Shown piece by piece: positions 36,555 through 44,218 of a DNA stretch of 44,441 nucleotides. The stretch's first letter is position 1; every line of letters begins with the position of its first letter. This DNA is from Flavobacteriaceae bacterium. Lineage in GTDB: Bacteria > Bacteroidota > Bacteroidia > Flavobacteriales > Flavobacteriaceae. The translations under genes were made by a program, and so were the position numbers. The stretch spans positions 1 through 44,441 of the forward strand of contig JAGXIE010000149.1 of NCBI GenBank assembly GCA_024635765.1, read 5' to 3'. The notes beneath the pieces are model-generated. The model worked only from the letters and a program-made list of their open reading frames with translations. It ran no database searches and was not told where the DNA came from.

Positions 36555-36587
36555 GATACTCCCGAGATACTCCCGAGATACTCCCGA
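36555..36587 (+). repeat. Three tandem copies of an 11-bp unit
   Basis: The unit GATACTCCCGA is repeated three times without change and followed by GATAG. The unit is GC-richer than its surroundings and lies midway between divergent genes, so it may be a regulator-binding iteron or a length-variable spacer. Confidence 0.9.
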
Positions 36588-36681
36588 GATAGTTCATGCA
36601 AAGAGCAGTTTGAGAAACATAGAAAAAAATAAAATTCTTAACAACAGTTTTTTCATTGTTAAAAACTCTTAGGATAGAATG

Positions 36682-36745
36682 ACAAACCATAAAATAACAA
36701 CGCCATTAAAGAATAAATACCGTTATGGTTTGTGTTTTTTAATGG
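36682..36745 (+). ncRNA. Interleaved inverted repeats with pseudoknot topology
   Basis: Arm A ACAAACCATAA (36682-36692) pairs with TTATGGTTTGT (36723-36733). Arm B CCATTAAA (36703-36710), inside the loop of A, pairs with TTTAATGG (36738-36745) outside it. All pairs are perfect. The order A-B-A'-B' allows either an H-type pseudoknot or alternative pairing. The A hairpin is followed by a T6 stretch, giving terminator character on the plus strand. It may belong to a small RNA or the leader of the downstream T9SS gene; expression is unknown. Confidence 0.45.
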
Positions 36746-37152
36746 AAATTTTCAGTCTCTAACATCTTAATAAATAAAAAACTAATCTCTCGAGTATCCT
36801 TTTTCAACCGAAAAAAAAACCGAACTAGACATAATAACGTAAATATGCACCATTCATCCAAAAAATATCAATCCAATAATAGGTTTGTACTAGATTTGTT
36901 GAAAACTTAGACTGTTTAGATTTTGATTTCCCTCTTCGACATACAAACACTTTGAGAACAATGGATAGCTAACAATAAGGTCGCAAGACCAACTTATGAG
37001 CTATGAGAAATCTCTATAATGCTTTAACTATATGATTATGAGTGTTTTATTGATTTTAAAATGTACCAAATGATTTCTTTAAATATTAACCTAATTTCTG
37101 CTACAAATTGAAACAATTCCGAATCTTTAATCGATTACTAAACACGTTTACC

Positions 37153-39639
37153 ATGAAAAAAATCTACTTATTATTATTTGCGTTTGCCTTTTCTGCTATT
37201 GGATTTGGGCAGACCGTAATTACAAACCAAACTTTTACGACAGCTTCGGCCACACCTCCGGCGGGATGGTCTGCAACGAGTGTTACATTCCCAGGAGGCT
37301 ATGCATTATTTGGAACCATTAATTCTTCTGAATTAACGTCTCCATCTTTTCCTGTGAGTGCTTATTCAAGTATTGTTTTAAATTTTGAGGCGGCAAAAAT
37401 TGGAACCCAAGGTAATGATGCTCCTCTTACCATTGATTATTCTGTCGATGGCGGAGTTACCTACATAAATCCTGTCGAAACAATAGAATTCACAGACAAC
37501 AACACATGGGTGGGTCAATCTGTAACTATAAATAACCCAGGCGCGAATATTATAATTCGTTTCTCAAAATTATCTGGACCTAAAGATATCGGCTTAAGAA
37601 ATTTAGTTATCACGGGGAATTGTGAACCGGCTACCCAGGCTTCTAATTACACAACCACAAACATCAATTCGCCATCCATCGGAAACGCAACTCTTAATTG
37701 GACGCGCGGAAGTGGCAATAATGTCTTGGTAGTGATGCGACAAGGTTCGGCAGTAACCGCAACCCTTGTGAATGGTTCAACTTACACAGCGAATGCTACA
37801 TTTGGAACTGGCCAACAAATTGGTGCAGGAAATTATGTGGTGTATAACGGCTCTGCTAGCACAGTTAATGTTTCAGGATTGAATATAAATACAGACTATC
37901 ATGTGGCAATTTATGAATTCAATAGCACTGGCAACTGCTATAAAATCCCAGCCCTCACAGGTAACTTTAGGGTCCCGGGTAGCGTTAGCTACCTTTACGC
38001 TGACAGTTGGCTACCCCCTAATGGAGACCCTAACGGTATTTCCACGGTAGCCGATAATATAAATATTTTATTTGGCAATGCAACTATCAATACCAATACA
38101 CTAATTAACAACGTTACTGTGAATCCGTTCAGTGCTCTAACCATCAACGCTGGTGCAGTGCTTCAGGTCAACGGTCTATTGACCATGCAATCCGGTAACT
38201 TAAACTATTCAAGTTTAATGGTTGAAGGATCCATCATCGGTGCAATACGATATGAGCGCCATGTCAACGGTGGTCCTGGTGTCGGCGAGGGTGCCGGAGC
38301 GAACGATTTAATTTCATCGCCTTTGGTGAGCAGCCAAAACTTTGGTGCTTTTGCCAACAGCAATCCTAACATTAGATTTGATGAGCGTACTGTTGAAAAT
38401 GGAGGAGACCCCAACAATAAAGTGTTTGGCCCCTTTGACAAGGCAACAGGTGCTTATTTGACGTGGAATTCTGTTAATGACGCTGCCAACGCACTCACAT
38501 CAGGGGTAGGATACAGAGCCGCCTCGACTGATAATAGCAGTTTCGTGTTTAGGGGTACTGTCAATCAAGGCATTGTTACAAACAACATTACCTATACCAC
38601 CACTCCTGGTGTTCCTTACAAACCATGGAACCTCGTTGGTAATCCTTATCCTGCCTACATTAACGTTGGTGATTTCTTGAACTATGTCGTGGACACCAAT
38701 CCAAGCACAAGAAATGTGGACATACTAGATCTTTTCGGTGCTGCCATTTATGGCTATGACGGGAATGCAAGCGATGGTTGGACCATTTGGAATTTAAATA
38801 CTCCAGAAAAAAACATGGCGCCAGGACAGGGCTTTTTAGTTCAAGCAGACCAGGCACTCGTAGATGCCTACGACCTTACATTCGCGCCTTCGATGCGAAG
38901 GATTGGCACTACGGATGATTTTATCGTTGGAAGATCAGCAAACTCTAACAATTTTCATTTAAAGTTGCGTGCGGTGATTGGCACTGGTAACTACCATACT
39001 GATTTTTATTTTAATGACAACTCAAGCTCTGGACTTGACAAAGGCTATGATGCCACCGTTTATGGTAACATTGCTGCTTCGAAGTCAATCTATTCACGCT
39101 TAGTGGAAAACAGCACAGGAAAAGATATTGCGATACAGTCCTTGGCCACTGAAGCTCTTGAATCGGACATCGTTGTACCATTGGGCATCAAGGCCGCACA
39201 AGGACAACAGGTGACCGTGAGTATTGCAGAGTCCGATCTGCCTTCTAACATAGAGGTCTATCTCGAGGACAACGTTACTGGCATCTTTACTTTATTGAAT
39301 GATAGCGATTATGTCTTTACGCCTAGTTCTACCCTGAATAGCACGGGACGTTTCTTCCTTCGCTTCAGTGACCAGACACTATCAACACCCGAAACAACTT
39401 TTGATGGATTGCAAATTTTTACAACTGCTTCACCAAGAACTCTTTTCATTAAAGGACAGTTGGACGAGACCAGTAGCATTACACTATATGATATACAAGG
39501 ACGTGTGGTATTGTCGTCCCAACTTGAAACCTCTTCTAGCACAAACCAAGTGGACGTGTCCAACTTGAGCTCTGGTGTATATGTGGTGAAACTGAACAAC
39601 GCTTCTCAACAGAAAACACAGAAGGTGATTCTGAAGTAA
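37153..39639 (+). CDS. Secreted multidomain protein with T9SS type A sorting domain
   Basis: The product has 828 residues from the ATG at 37153; a TTG 15 codons upstream would place charged residues ahead of the signal peptide. The signal peptide is MKKIYLLLFAFAFSAIGFGQ. Residues up to about 165 resemble a choice-of-anchor/carbohydrate-binding-like beta-sandwich, followed by a fibronectin-like segment (about 170-270). A long beta-rich region comes next, then a module beginning NNFHLKLRAVIGTGNYHTDF near residue 601. The last 75 residues (YDIQGRVVL...GVYVVKL...QKVILK) are a T9SS type A sorting signal, so it is exported and probably anchored on the outer surface. No catalytic motif was seen; an adhesin or matrix role is inferred. 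Confidence 0.9.
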   Translation: MKKIYLLLFAFAFSAIGFGQTVITNQTFTTASATPPAGWSATSVTFPGGYALFGTINSSELTSPSFPVSAYSSIVLNFEAAKIGTQGNDAPLTIDYSVDGGVTYINPVETIEFTDNNTWVGQSVTINNPGANIIIRFSKLSGPKDIGLRNLVITGNCEPATQASNYTTTNINSPSIGNATLNWTRGSGNNVLVVMRQGSAVTATLVNGSTYTANATFGTGQQIGAGNYVVYNGSASTVNVSGLNINTDYHVAIYEFNSTGNCYKIPALTGNFRVPGSVSYLYADSWLPPNGDPNGISTVADNINILFGNATINTNTLINNVTVNPFSALTINAGAVLQVNGLLTMQSGNLNYSSLMVEGSIIGAIRYERHVNGGPGVGEGAGANDLISSPLVSSQNFGAFANSNPNIRFDERTVENGGDPNNKVFGPFDKATGAYLTWNSVNDAANALTSGVGYRAASTDNSSFVFRGTVNQGIVTNNITYTTTPGVPYKPWNLVGNPYPAYINVGDFLNYVVDTNPSTRNVDILDLFGAAIYGYDGNASDGWTIWNLNTPEKNMAPGQGFLVQADQALVDAYDLTFAPSMRRIGTTDDFIVGRSANSNNFHLKLRAVIGTGNYHTDFYFNDNSSSGLDKGYDATVYGNIAASKSIYSRLVENSTGKDIAIQSLATEALESDIVVPLGIKAAQGQQVTVSIAESDLPSNIEVYLEDNVTGIFTLLNDSDYVFTPSSTLNSTGRFFLRFSDQTLSTPETTFDGLQIFTTASPRTLFIKGQLDETSSITLYDIQGRVVLSSQLETSSSTNQVDVSNLSSGVYVVKLNNASQQKTQKVILK

Positions 39640-39700
39640 GAACATTTAGGTTGTTGAACGGTTAGATTTTAAACCTGTTTTGATGATTTGATTTTATATA

Positions 39701-39737
39701 AAAAGTGTGTTGCCATTGGCAACGCACTTTTTTTTTT
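39701..39737 (+). terminator. Rho-independent terminator after the large T9SS gene
   Basis: The stem GTGTGTTGCC / GGCAACGCAC (one G-T pair) has an ATT loop, is preceded by AAAA and is followed by ten T residues, 62 bases after the stop codon at 39639. This is a strong terminator. Confidence 0.92.
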
Positions 39738-39912
39738 GTTGAAGTAAAATGCTAAAAAAATTATATAAATGAATATATTCGATGAAATGCATTGTTTTAT
39801 CGTTCAAAACCTTTATATTTGCTGCCAAGTCGCATTTAGATCCCCAAGATTTTAACCAATGTCGACCAAAATTTTAATTTTTACCCTAAATTAATTTCAA
39901 ATATACCTACTT

Positions 39913-40677
39913 ATGAAAAATCTTTACCTATCAGTTATTGCATGCGCAATTACCTCACTTTGCCTTGCACAAAACAATCCTAACAATTTCCATTTAAAAT
40001 TGCAAGCAGTAATAGGAAATGGGAACTACACCACCGATTTTTATTTCAACGACAACTCTAGCTCGGGTATTGACAGAGGTTATGATGCAGCCGTTTTTAA
40101 CAACACAGCACCTGCAACAGCAATTTACTCAAAATTAGCGGATGGCAGCTATTCTAATATTGATTTTGCCATACAGTCACTGCACACTTCGGCACTAGGA
40201 TCAAACATTGTCGTACCGTTGGGAATCAATGTGGCCCAAGGTCAACAAGTTACGATTAGGATTACTGAAACAAGCTTGCCCACAAACATTGGAGTGCTTC
40301 TTGAAGATACGGTGACAGGCGTATCTACCTTACTGAATTATAGCAATTACAGCTTTACACCGATTAACATCCTGAATGGGGCCAGTCGTTTTAAACTTCG
40401 ATTTACCTCTCAAAGCTTATCAAATCCAGAGTCATCCATCAATAATGTGGAGATTTATAGTACGATGGCTTCTCGAAACCTATATATTAAAGGCCAGTTG
40501 GCAGAAACAGCAAGTGTCTCAATCTATGATCTGAACGGACGATTGGTATTGTCGACCGATCTTAAAGGATATTCCGGTTCTAACCAAGTGGATGTCTCTG
40601 GATTAAATTCAGGGATCTATGTAGTGAAACTCATAACAAACTCTCAACAGAAAACTAAACAGGTAATTCTTAAATAG
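39913..40677 (+). CDS. Short T9SS-sorted paralogue of the upstream protein's C-terminal module
   Basis: The product has 254 residues from an ATG. After the signal peptide (MKNLYLSVIACAITSLCLAQ) it starts directly with NNPNNFHLKLQAVIGNGNY, and continues with FYFNDNSSSGIDRGYDA, GINVAQGQQVTI and a type A sorting domain (YDLNGRLVL...GIYVVKL...QVILK). It aligns throughout with the last 228 or so residues of the preceding large protein, so it looks like a partial duplication that gained or kept its own signal peptide. It is likely secreted by T9SS and surface bound. Separate terminators suggest it is its own transcription unit. Confidence 0.9.
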   Translation: MKNLYLSVIACAITSLCLAQNNPNNFHLKLQAVIGNGNYTTDFYFNDNSSSGIDRGYDAAVFNNTAPATAIYSKLADGSYSNIDFAIQSLHTSALGSNIVVPLGINVAQGQQVTIRITETSLPTNIGVLLEDTVTGVSTLLNYSNYSFTPINILNGASRFKLRFTSQSLSNPESSINNVEIYSTMASRNLYIKGQLAETASVSIYDLNGRLVLSTDLKGYSGSNQVDVSGLNSGIYVVKLITNSQQKTKQVILK

Positions 40678-40697
40678 ATATTTGTAGTCAGTATAAT

Positions 40698-40734
40698 AAA
40701 AAAAGTATCTAATCAAAGATTAGATACTTTTTTT
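40698..40734 (+). terminator. Rho-independent terminator after the short T9SS gene
   Basis: A perfect stem AGTATCTAATC / GATTAGATACT with an AAA loop is flanked by A7 and T7. It is bidirectional in principle and is placed 20 bases after the stop at 40677. Confidence 0.93.
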
Positions 40735-40816
40735 ATGACCAAATTGGAAGTGGAATATATCTTTCTATTAACGTTTATAATAATGACCATTTCAGCAAGG
40801 GCAATTGTCGTTAGAT

Positions 40817-40835
40817 TTATTACTTTTAGTAATAA
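40817..40835. promoter_or_regulatory. 19-bp palindrome upstream of the peptide cassette
   Basis: TTATTACTTTTAGTAATAA is a perfect 8-bp inverted repeat around a TTT centre. It lies in the 315-base AT-rich, gene-free stretch between the preceding terminator and the peptide gene. It has the size of a dimeric-regulator operator, but could also be chance in AT-rich DNA. Confidence 0.3.
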
Positions 40836-41019
40836 CTAATGGAGATTTTTAATATTAAATAGTTCTTAAACAGGAACCGAATGAGCAATTCTATCACATA
40901 ATAAGTTCTATTGTGATACTATTTTGTTTGAATATTTTTCAAATACCGTAGAAAACTATGATTACATAGAAAAAACTCAAAAAAAAATTAAAATTCGCTG
41001 ATAGATGTTTAAATTTAAT

Positions 41020-41027
41020 TATTTTTG
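41020..41027 (+). promoter_or_regulatory. Candidate -7 box for the peptide cassette
   Basis: TATTTTTG matches the Bacteroidota TAnnTTTG consensus, 22 bases before the ATG at 41050. A second match at 41038-41045 is too close to the start. No clear TTG lies at -33 spacing. A short leader would result. Confidence 0.35.
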
Positions 41028-41049
41028 AAACGATTTATATTTTTGTAGA

Positions 41050-41211
41050 ATGAATAAGAAAAACCAAGATAACAATATTACACGTAACCAAGCTATCAAG
41101 CGAATGGGTAAATACGCCGCACTCACAGCAGTAGGTACGTTTCTTATTTTAAATCCACAGAAAGCTCAAGCTGCCTCTCCACCAGATCCGGGAGGAGAGC
41201 CTTTTCCATAA
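41050..41211 (+). CDS. Small leader-like peptide, candidate modified-peptide precursor
   Basis: The product has 53 residues from an ATG. A polar N terminus with T-R-N-Q-A-I-K-R (11-18) leads into a hydrophobic segment (about 22-34, YAALTAVGTFLIL). A signal-peptidase-like AQA (39-41) follows, then a short tail SPPDPGGEPFP (43-53) with only one Ser, one Asp and one Glu as side-chain targets. The layout is a secretion-type leader plus a tiny core. The stop lies 7 bases before the PqqD/HPr-kinase-like gene, so the two are surely co-translated. That neighbour's recognition-type region makes this the probable substrate. A lone lipoprotein-like or structural micropeptide is the alternative. Confidence 0.75.
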   Translation: MNKKNQDNNITRNQAIKRMGKYAALTAVGTFLILNPQKAQAASPPDPGGEPFP

Positions 41212-41218
41212 AACACGA

Positions 41219-42358
41219 TTGACTTTGAAGGCTCTATCAGCCCCAAAACACAAACAGCAAATTGGAAACAACTATGTACTCTGGTTCGAAAGCTCCAATA
41301 GCTACATTGTTATTTCAACTACGGCTTATGTATTATTGACCTGTTATTATGAATCCAAAGATAGGGATGTCTACATAAAAAACCTCCAAAAACAGTTTGA
41401 TATTCCAGAAAAAGAAGCGAACTCATACTTCGATGATTTTTCGGGATTCTTGAAATCTTTAAACTCAAATTCACAAATAGCTGAATTTAAAACACCTATT
41501 GCAATCCCAAATCCAAACATCACTCGATATTATGCCTTTGGTGATTCTCAAATTGCTATAAATTACGGGTCAGACAGGGTTTCACAACTCATAAATCCCT
41601 ATTTGCAACACGCTTCAGTAAAAGAGTGTTCTCATGTTGAAACAGCATTTGATATTTTCAGTAATGATAACCTTCTCTATTTATTCAAAAACAAGAAACT
41701 AATAGGAAGTTACCAAACATCCAATTTTCATTTTTTGCAGGGAAAGTTTGCCATGGAACTTGTCACGTCCATCTACAACAATACTGAATCGGACTGGCTA
41801 GGAACTTTTCACGCCTCCACGATATGTAATGATAAAGAAGCGATCATGATTATTGGAGATTCCGGTAATGGGAAAAGTACGCTCTCGGCAGTACTTATGT
41901 CAAATGGTTATGATCTTTTGGCAGATGATTTTACACCAATGCTCGCTAAAAATCAGCATTTATATCGTTTTCCCGCCGCTATTTCCATAAAAAAAGGTGC
42001 TTTCGCTCTTATAGGAGGATTGTTCGATGGCTTTAACGCACTAGAATCTGAAGTGAGTACTTCAAAACATACGACCGTAAAGTATTTGCCGCCATCAAAA
42101 CCCTTCAAATCTTCAAAAAAACATTTTGAATGTCGAAAACTAGTAATGGTCAAATATACGTCTGATGTTAAATCAGAATTGCGTGAATGTTCTCCTGAAA
42201 AAATTCTACAAACTTTTATTCCCGATTCATGGATTTCTCCGAAACCAGAACATTCCAGACAGTTTCTCAATTGGTTAAAAGGTATGCAATTCTATGAATT
42301 GACCTATAGCGATAATGATTTCGCAGTGGCCAAGTTTAAAGAATTATTCGAGCTTTAA
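41219..42358 (+). CDS. PqqD-like domain fused to HPr-kinase-like ATPase
   Basis: The product has 379 residues. The start is a TTG at 41219, since no ATG occurs before the conserved part. Residues about 15-85 have the PqqD-like pattern (YVLWFESSNSYIVISTTAY...IPEKEANSYFDDFSGFL) seen in RiPP recognition elements. The C-terminal domain is HPr-kinase-like: FHAS with His198, the P-loop GDSGNGKST at 213-221, and LLADD with the acidic pair 236-237. Such kinases phosphorylate peptides, for example the C-terminal Ser in paeninodin-type lasso clusters. It probably binds the 53-residue peptide by the first part and phosphorylates or otherwise activates it by the second. Function is inferred. Confidence 0.82.
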   Translation: MTLKALSAPKHKQQIGNNYVLWFESSNSYIVISTTAYVLLTCYYESKDRDVYIKNLQKQFDIPEKEANSYFDDFSGFLKSLNSNSQIAEFKTPIAIPNPNITRYYAFGDSQIAINYGSDRVSQLINPYLQHASVKECSHVETAFDIFSNDNLLYLFKNKKLIGSYQTSNFHFLQGKFAMELVTSIYNNTESDWLGTFHASTICNDKEAIMIIGDSGNGKSTLSAVLMSNGYDLLADDFTPMLAKNQHLYRFPAAISIKKGAFALIGGLFDGFNALESEVSTSKHTTVKYLPPSKPFKSSKKHFECRKLVMVKYTSDVKSELRECSPEKILQTFIPDSWISPKPEHSRQFLNWLKGMQFYELTYSDNDFAVAKFKELFEL

Positions 42359-42411
42359 TGGTTAAGACTATCAATACTTTCCTTAATTTTAGTCCTGTTA
42401 AATAACAAACA

Positions 42412-43461
42412 TTGACCAAAAACAAGCAGCCTTTAAAAGAAACCATACAACTCATTGTTGATATTTTGAGCTATGAGACCTCTGATACCGTTTTAGAACA
42501 CTATTTAATCAATAGCGCGGTTGATTGGGATGCGATCGTCATAGTGGCCAGTAAACATCTTGTGCTTCCAGCCGTTTATTGCAGATTGAAGCAAAAATCA
42601 TTATTGAGATACCTTCCCGAAGATTTAAAACAATATTTGGAAGAACTCACTCAACTTAACAGAGACCGAAATGAAACGCTCTTACATGAAGTTGAACAAA
42701 TTTCCAAATTGTTTATAGCAAACAATATTGAGCATGTGTTCATCAAAGGAATTGGATTACTATCTGGCAACTATTTTGAAGACCATGGTGAACGTATGAT
42801 AGGTGATATCGACATTTTGGTCGCTTCAGATGATATAGACAAAGCATTCAAGCTATTGGTCAATGAAGGCTACTCACAATTTTTACCGTTCAATTATGAG
42901 GTCAAAAACTATAGGCATCAACCACGCCAAATATCAAAAAAACGTTTAGGCGCTATAGAACTACATAGTCAACTCTTAAAGCATGAATACAAGGATTTGA
43001 TTAATATTGATTTGTTTTTATCGAGTAAAGAAATTGTCAATGGAATAGCTGTTCCAAATTCTGAACAGTTAATTTGGAATGCCATTTTAGCACAACAAAT
43101 CAATGACAGATCGTATTATTATAATGTCTTAAAACTAAAAGGACTTTATGATGTCTTAGTTTTGGGGTTGTCTCAAAAAAAGCGATTGATTAAAGAATTG
43201 TCAAATCAAAAACATTCTTTGGGCTTCTTAAGCCTTGCCTCTATTTTTTGTCCATCAATCGCACCGCTAGCTGCAACCGGCAAAACCAATTATAAAAAAT
43301 ACTTATTTCTATTTACTATGAACTATCCAGCGTTTGGTGCCTTAATGATCAAAATAAAATCATTGCACAGTGCTATTAAAGAACGGATTCATCTCTTTTT
43401 TCTCAATAAAAGCTATCGTGCTCATATCCTTAAAAACAAGCTATGCAAAAAGCATTCGTAA
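42412..43461 (+). CDS. NTP_transf_5-type nucleotidyltransferase
   Basis: The product has 349 residues from a TTG at 42412, 53 bases after the kinase-like gene. Helical N-terminal residues (about 1-105) precede the catalytic core: the VFIKGIGLL block with K112-G113, GDIDILV with Asp132 and Asp134 as the metal pair, and AIELHSQLL as the third conserved block. Proteins of this family are frequent beside HPr-kinase-like genes in peptide-modification clusters and may attach or extend a nucleotide on a phosphorylated peptide. No membrane span is evident, though the C terminus is basic. The substrate is inferred from operon position only. Confidence 0.82.
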   Translation: MTKNKQPLKETIQLIVDILSYETSDTVLEHYLINSAVDWDAIVIVASKHLVLPAVYCRLKQKSLLRYLPEDLKQYLEELTQLNRDRNETLLHEVEQISKLFIANNIEHVFIKGIGLLSGNYFEDHGERMIGDIDILVASDDIDKAFKLLVNEGYSQFLPFNYEVKNYRHQPRQISKKRLGAIELHSQLLKHEYKDLINIDLFLSSKEIVNGIAVPNSEQLIWNAILAQQINDRSYYYNVLKLKGLYDVLVLGLSQKKRLIKELSNQKHSLGFLSLASIFCPSIAPLAATGKTNYKKYLFLFTMNYPAFGALMIKIKSLHSAIKERIHLFFLNKSYRAHILKNKLCKKHS

Positions 43462-43533
43462 ATTTCTTTAAAAATTTTATTGCTATTTTTGTTATGTTAA
43501 AGTAAAAGTCTATTTTTGGTTAAAGTTTTTTTT

Positions 43534-44106
43534 ATGAAAAAGGTAATAATTTTATTGTTTATATCATTTTTTGGATTCACATCATTTGCACAAAACCCAG
43601 GCCGTGACTGGCTTTTGAGTGTTGGTGTTAACACAGTTGCTAATTTTGGAACCAGAAACCCATTCGAAGATTTAAACGAAAACATCGATCGTTTTGCTTT
43701 TAGACAACCAGTTGCTGTTGCTATTGAGCGTAAATGGACGAAATATTTGTACATAGAGCAAGATATAAGTTTAAATGGTTTTAAGGAGAATGAGTTTATT
43801 GATAACGGAAGACCTGACAAGGATTTGTTTTACTTCTCAACAAATACGACCTTAAAATATTATTTTGATGACCTTTTATTTAGCCGAACAGACTGGTTAA
43901 ATCTTTATGCAGGTGCTGGTGTTGGTCTTTTTAATATGGAAGAACTTAATACTTCTATTAACGTTGTTTTTGGAACTGTTGTATGGGTGAGTGATAATGT
44001 TGGTATTCGATTAGGTACAATGGGTAAATTTGCGTTAAACGCGGATTCGAGACAATATGATAACAATCACTATCAATTCTTTTTAATGGGTGTTTTTAAA
44101 TTATAG
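43534..44106 (+). CDS. Small outer-membrane beta-barrel protein
   Basis: The product has 190 residues from the ATG at 43534; a TTG six codons upstream is also in frame but spoils the signal peptide. The signal peptide MKKVIILLFISFFGFTSFAQ is followed by alternating hydrophobic strands with aromatic ends (LLSVGVNTVANFG, YLYIEQDISLNGF, LNLYAGAGVGLF, NHYQFFLMGVFKL), the pattern of an eight-stranded porin-like or OmpW/OmpA-type barrel ending in a hydrophobic C terminus. It lies 72 bases after the nucleotidyltransferase and before a strong terminator, so it could be the last gene of the cassette. Its link to the peptide is unproven. Confidence 0.75.
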   Translation: MKKVIILLFISFFGFTSFAQNPGRDWLLSVGVNTVANFGTRNPFEDLNENIDRFAFRQPVAVAIERKWTKYLYIEQDISLNGFKENEFIDNGRPDKDLFYFSTNTTLKYYFDDLLFSRTDWLNLYAGAGVGLFNMEELNTSINVVFGTVVWVSDNVGIRLGTMGKFALNADSRQYDNNHYQFFLMGVFKL

Positions 44107-44124
44107 GTAACATAAATCATTATT

Positions 44125-44159
44125 AAAAAAAGCTGCAATAAAATTATTGCAGCTTTTTT
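44125..44159. terminator. Bidirectional terminator between convergent genes
   Basis: The stem AGCTGCAATA / TATTGCAGCT around AAAT is flanked by A6 and T5. It serves the plus-strand cassette ending at 44106 and the minus-strand gene ending at 44219. Confidence 0.92.
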
Positions 44160-44218
44160 ATTTTTAAGCCCCTTAAATTTATTGAATATGTCCCGAAGAA
44201 AATAAAGACTTTTCAAAA

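Larger units (their letters stand above)
36249..37152. other. Divergent intergenic region between upxY and the T9SS protein gene
   Basis: This 0.9-kb stretch has no credible gene; the longest suggestive frame (from 36423, plus) has only 24 codons. Besides the repeats listed separately, plus-strand matches to the -7 consensus TAnnTTTG occur at 36462-36469, 36880-36887 and 36891-36898. The last two are about 255-275 bases before the next gene's start. None has a clear TTG at -33. Confidence 0.6.

Noticed and set aside
36541-36600. CRISPR-like array of short repeats
   Set aside because: The three 11-bp units are directly adjacent with no spacers, and no cas genes are nearby.
38205-38441. Minus-strand frame inside the T9SS protein gene
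   Set aside because: It lies within a strong plus-strand coding gene and shows no recognisable domain.
41050-43461. Complete lasso-peptide cluster
   Set aside because: No asparagine-synthetase-like cyclase or transglutaminase-like protease gene is present, and the tail after a putative ring would be only three residues.
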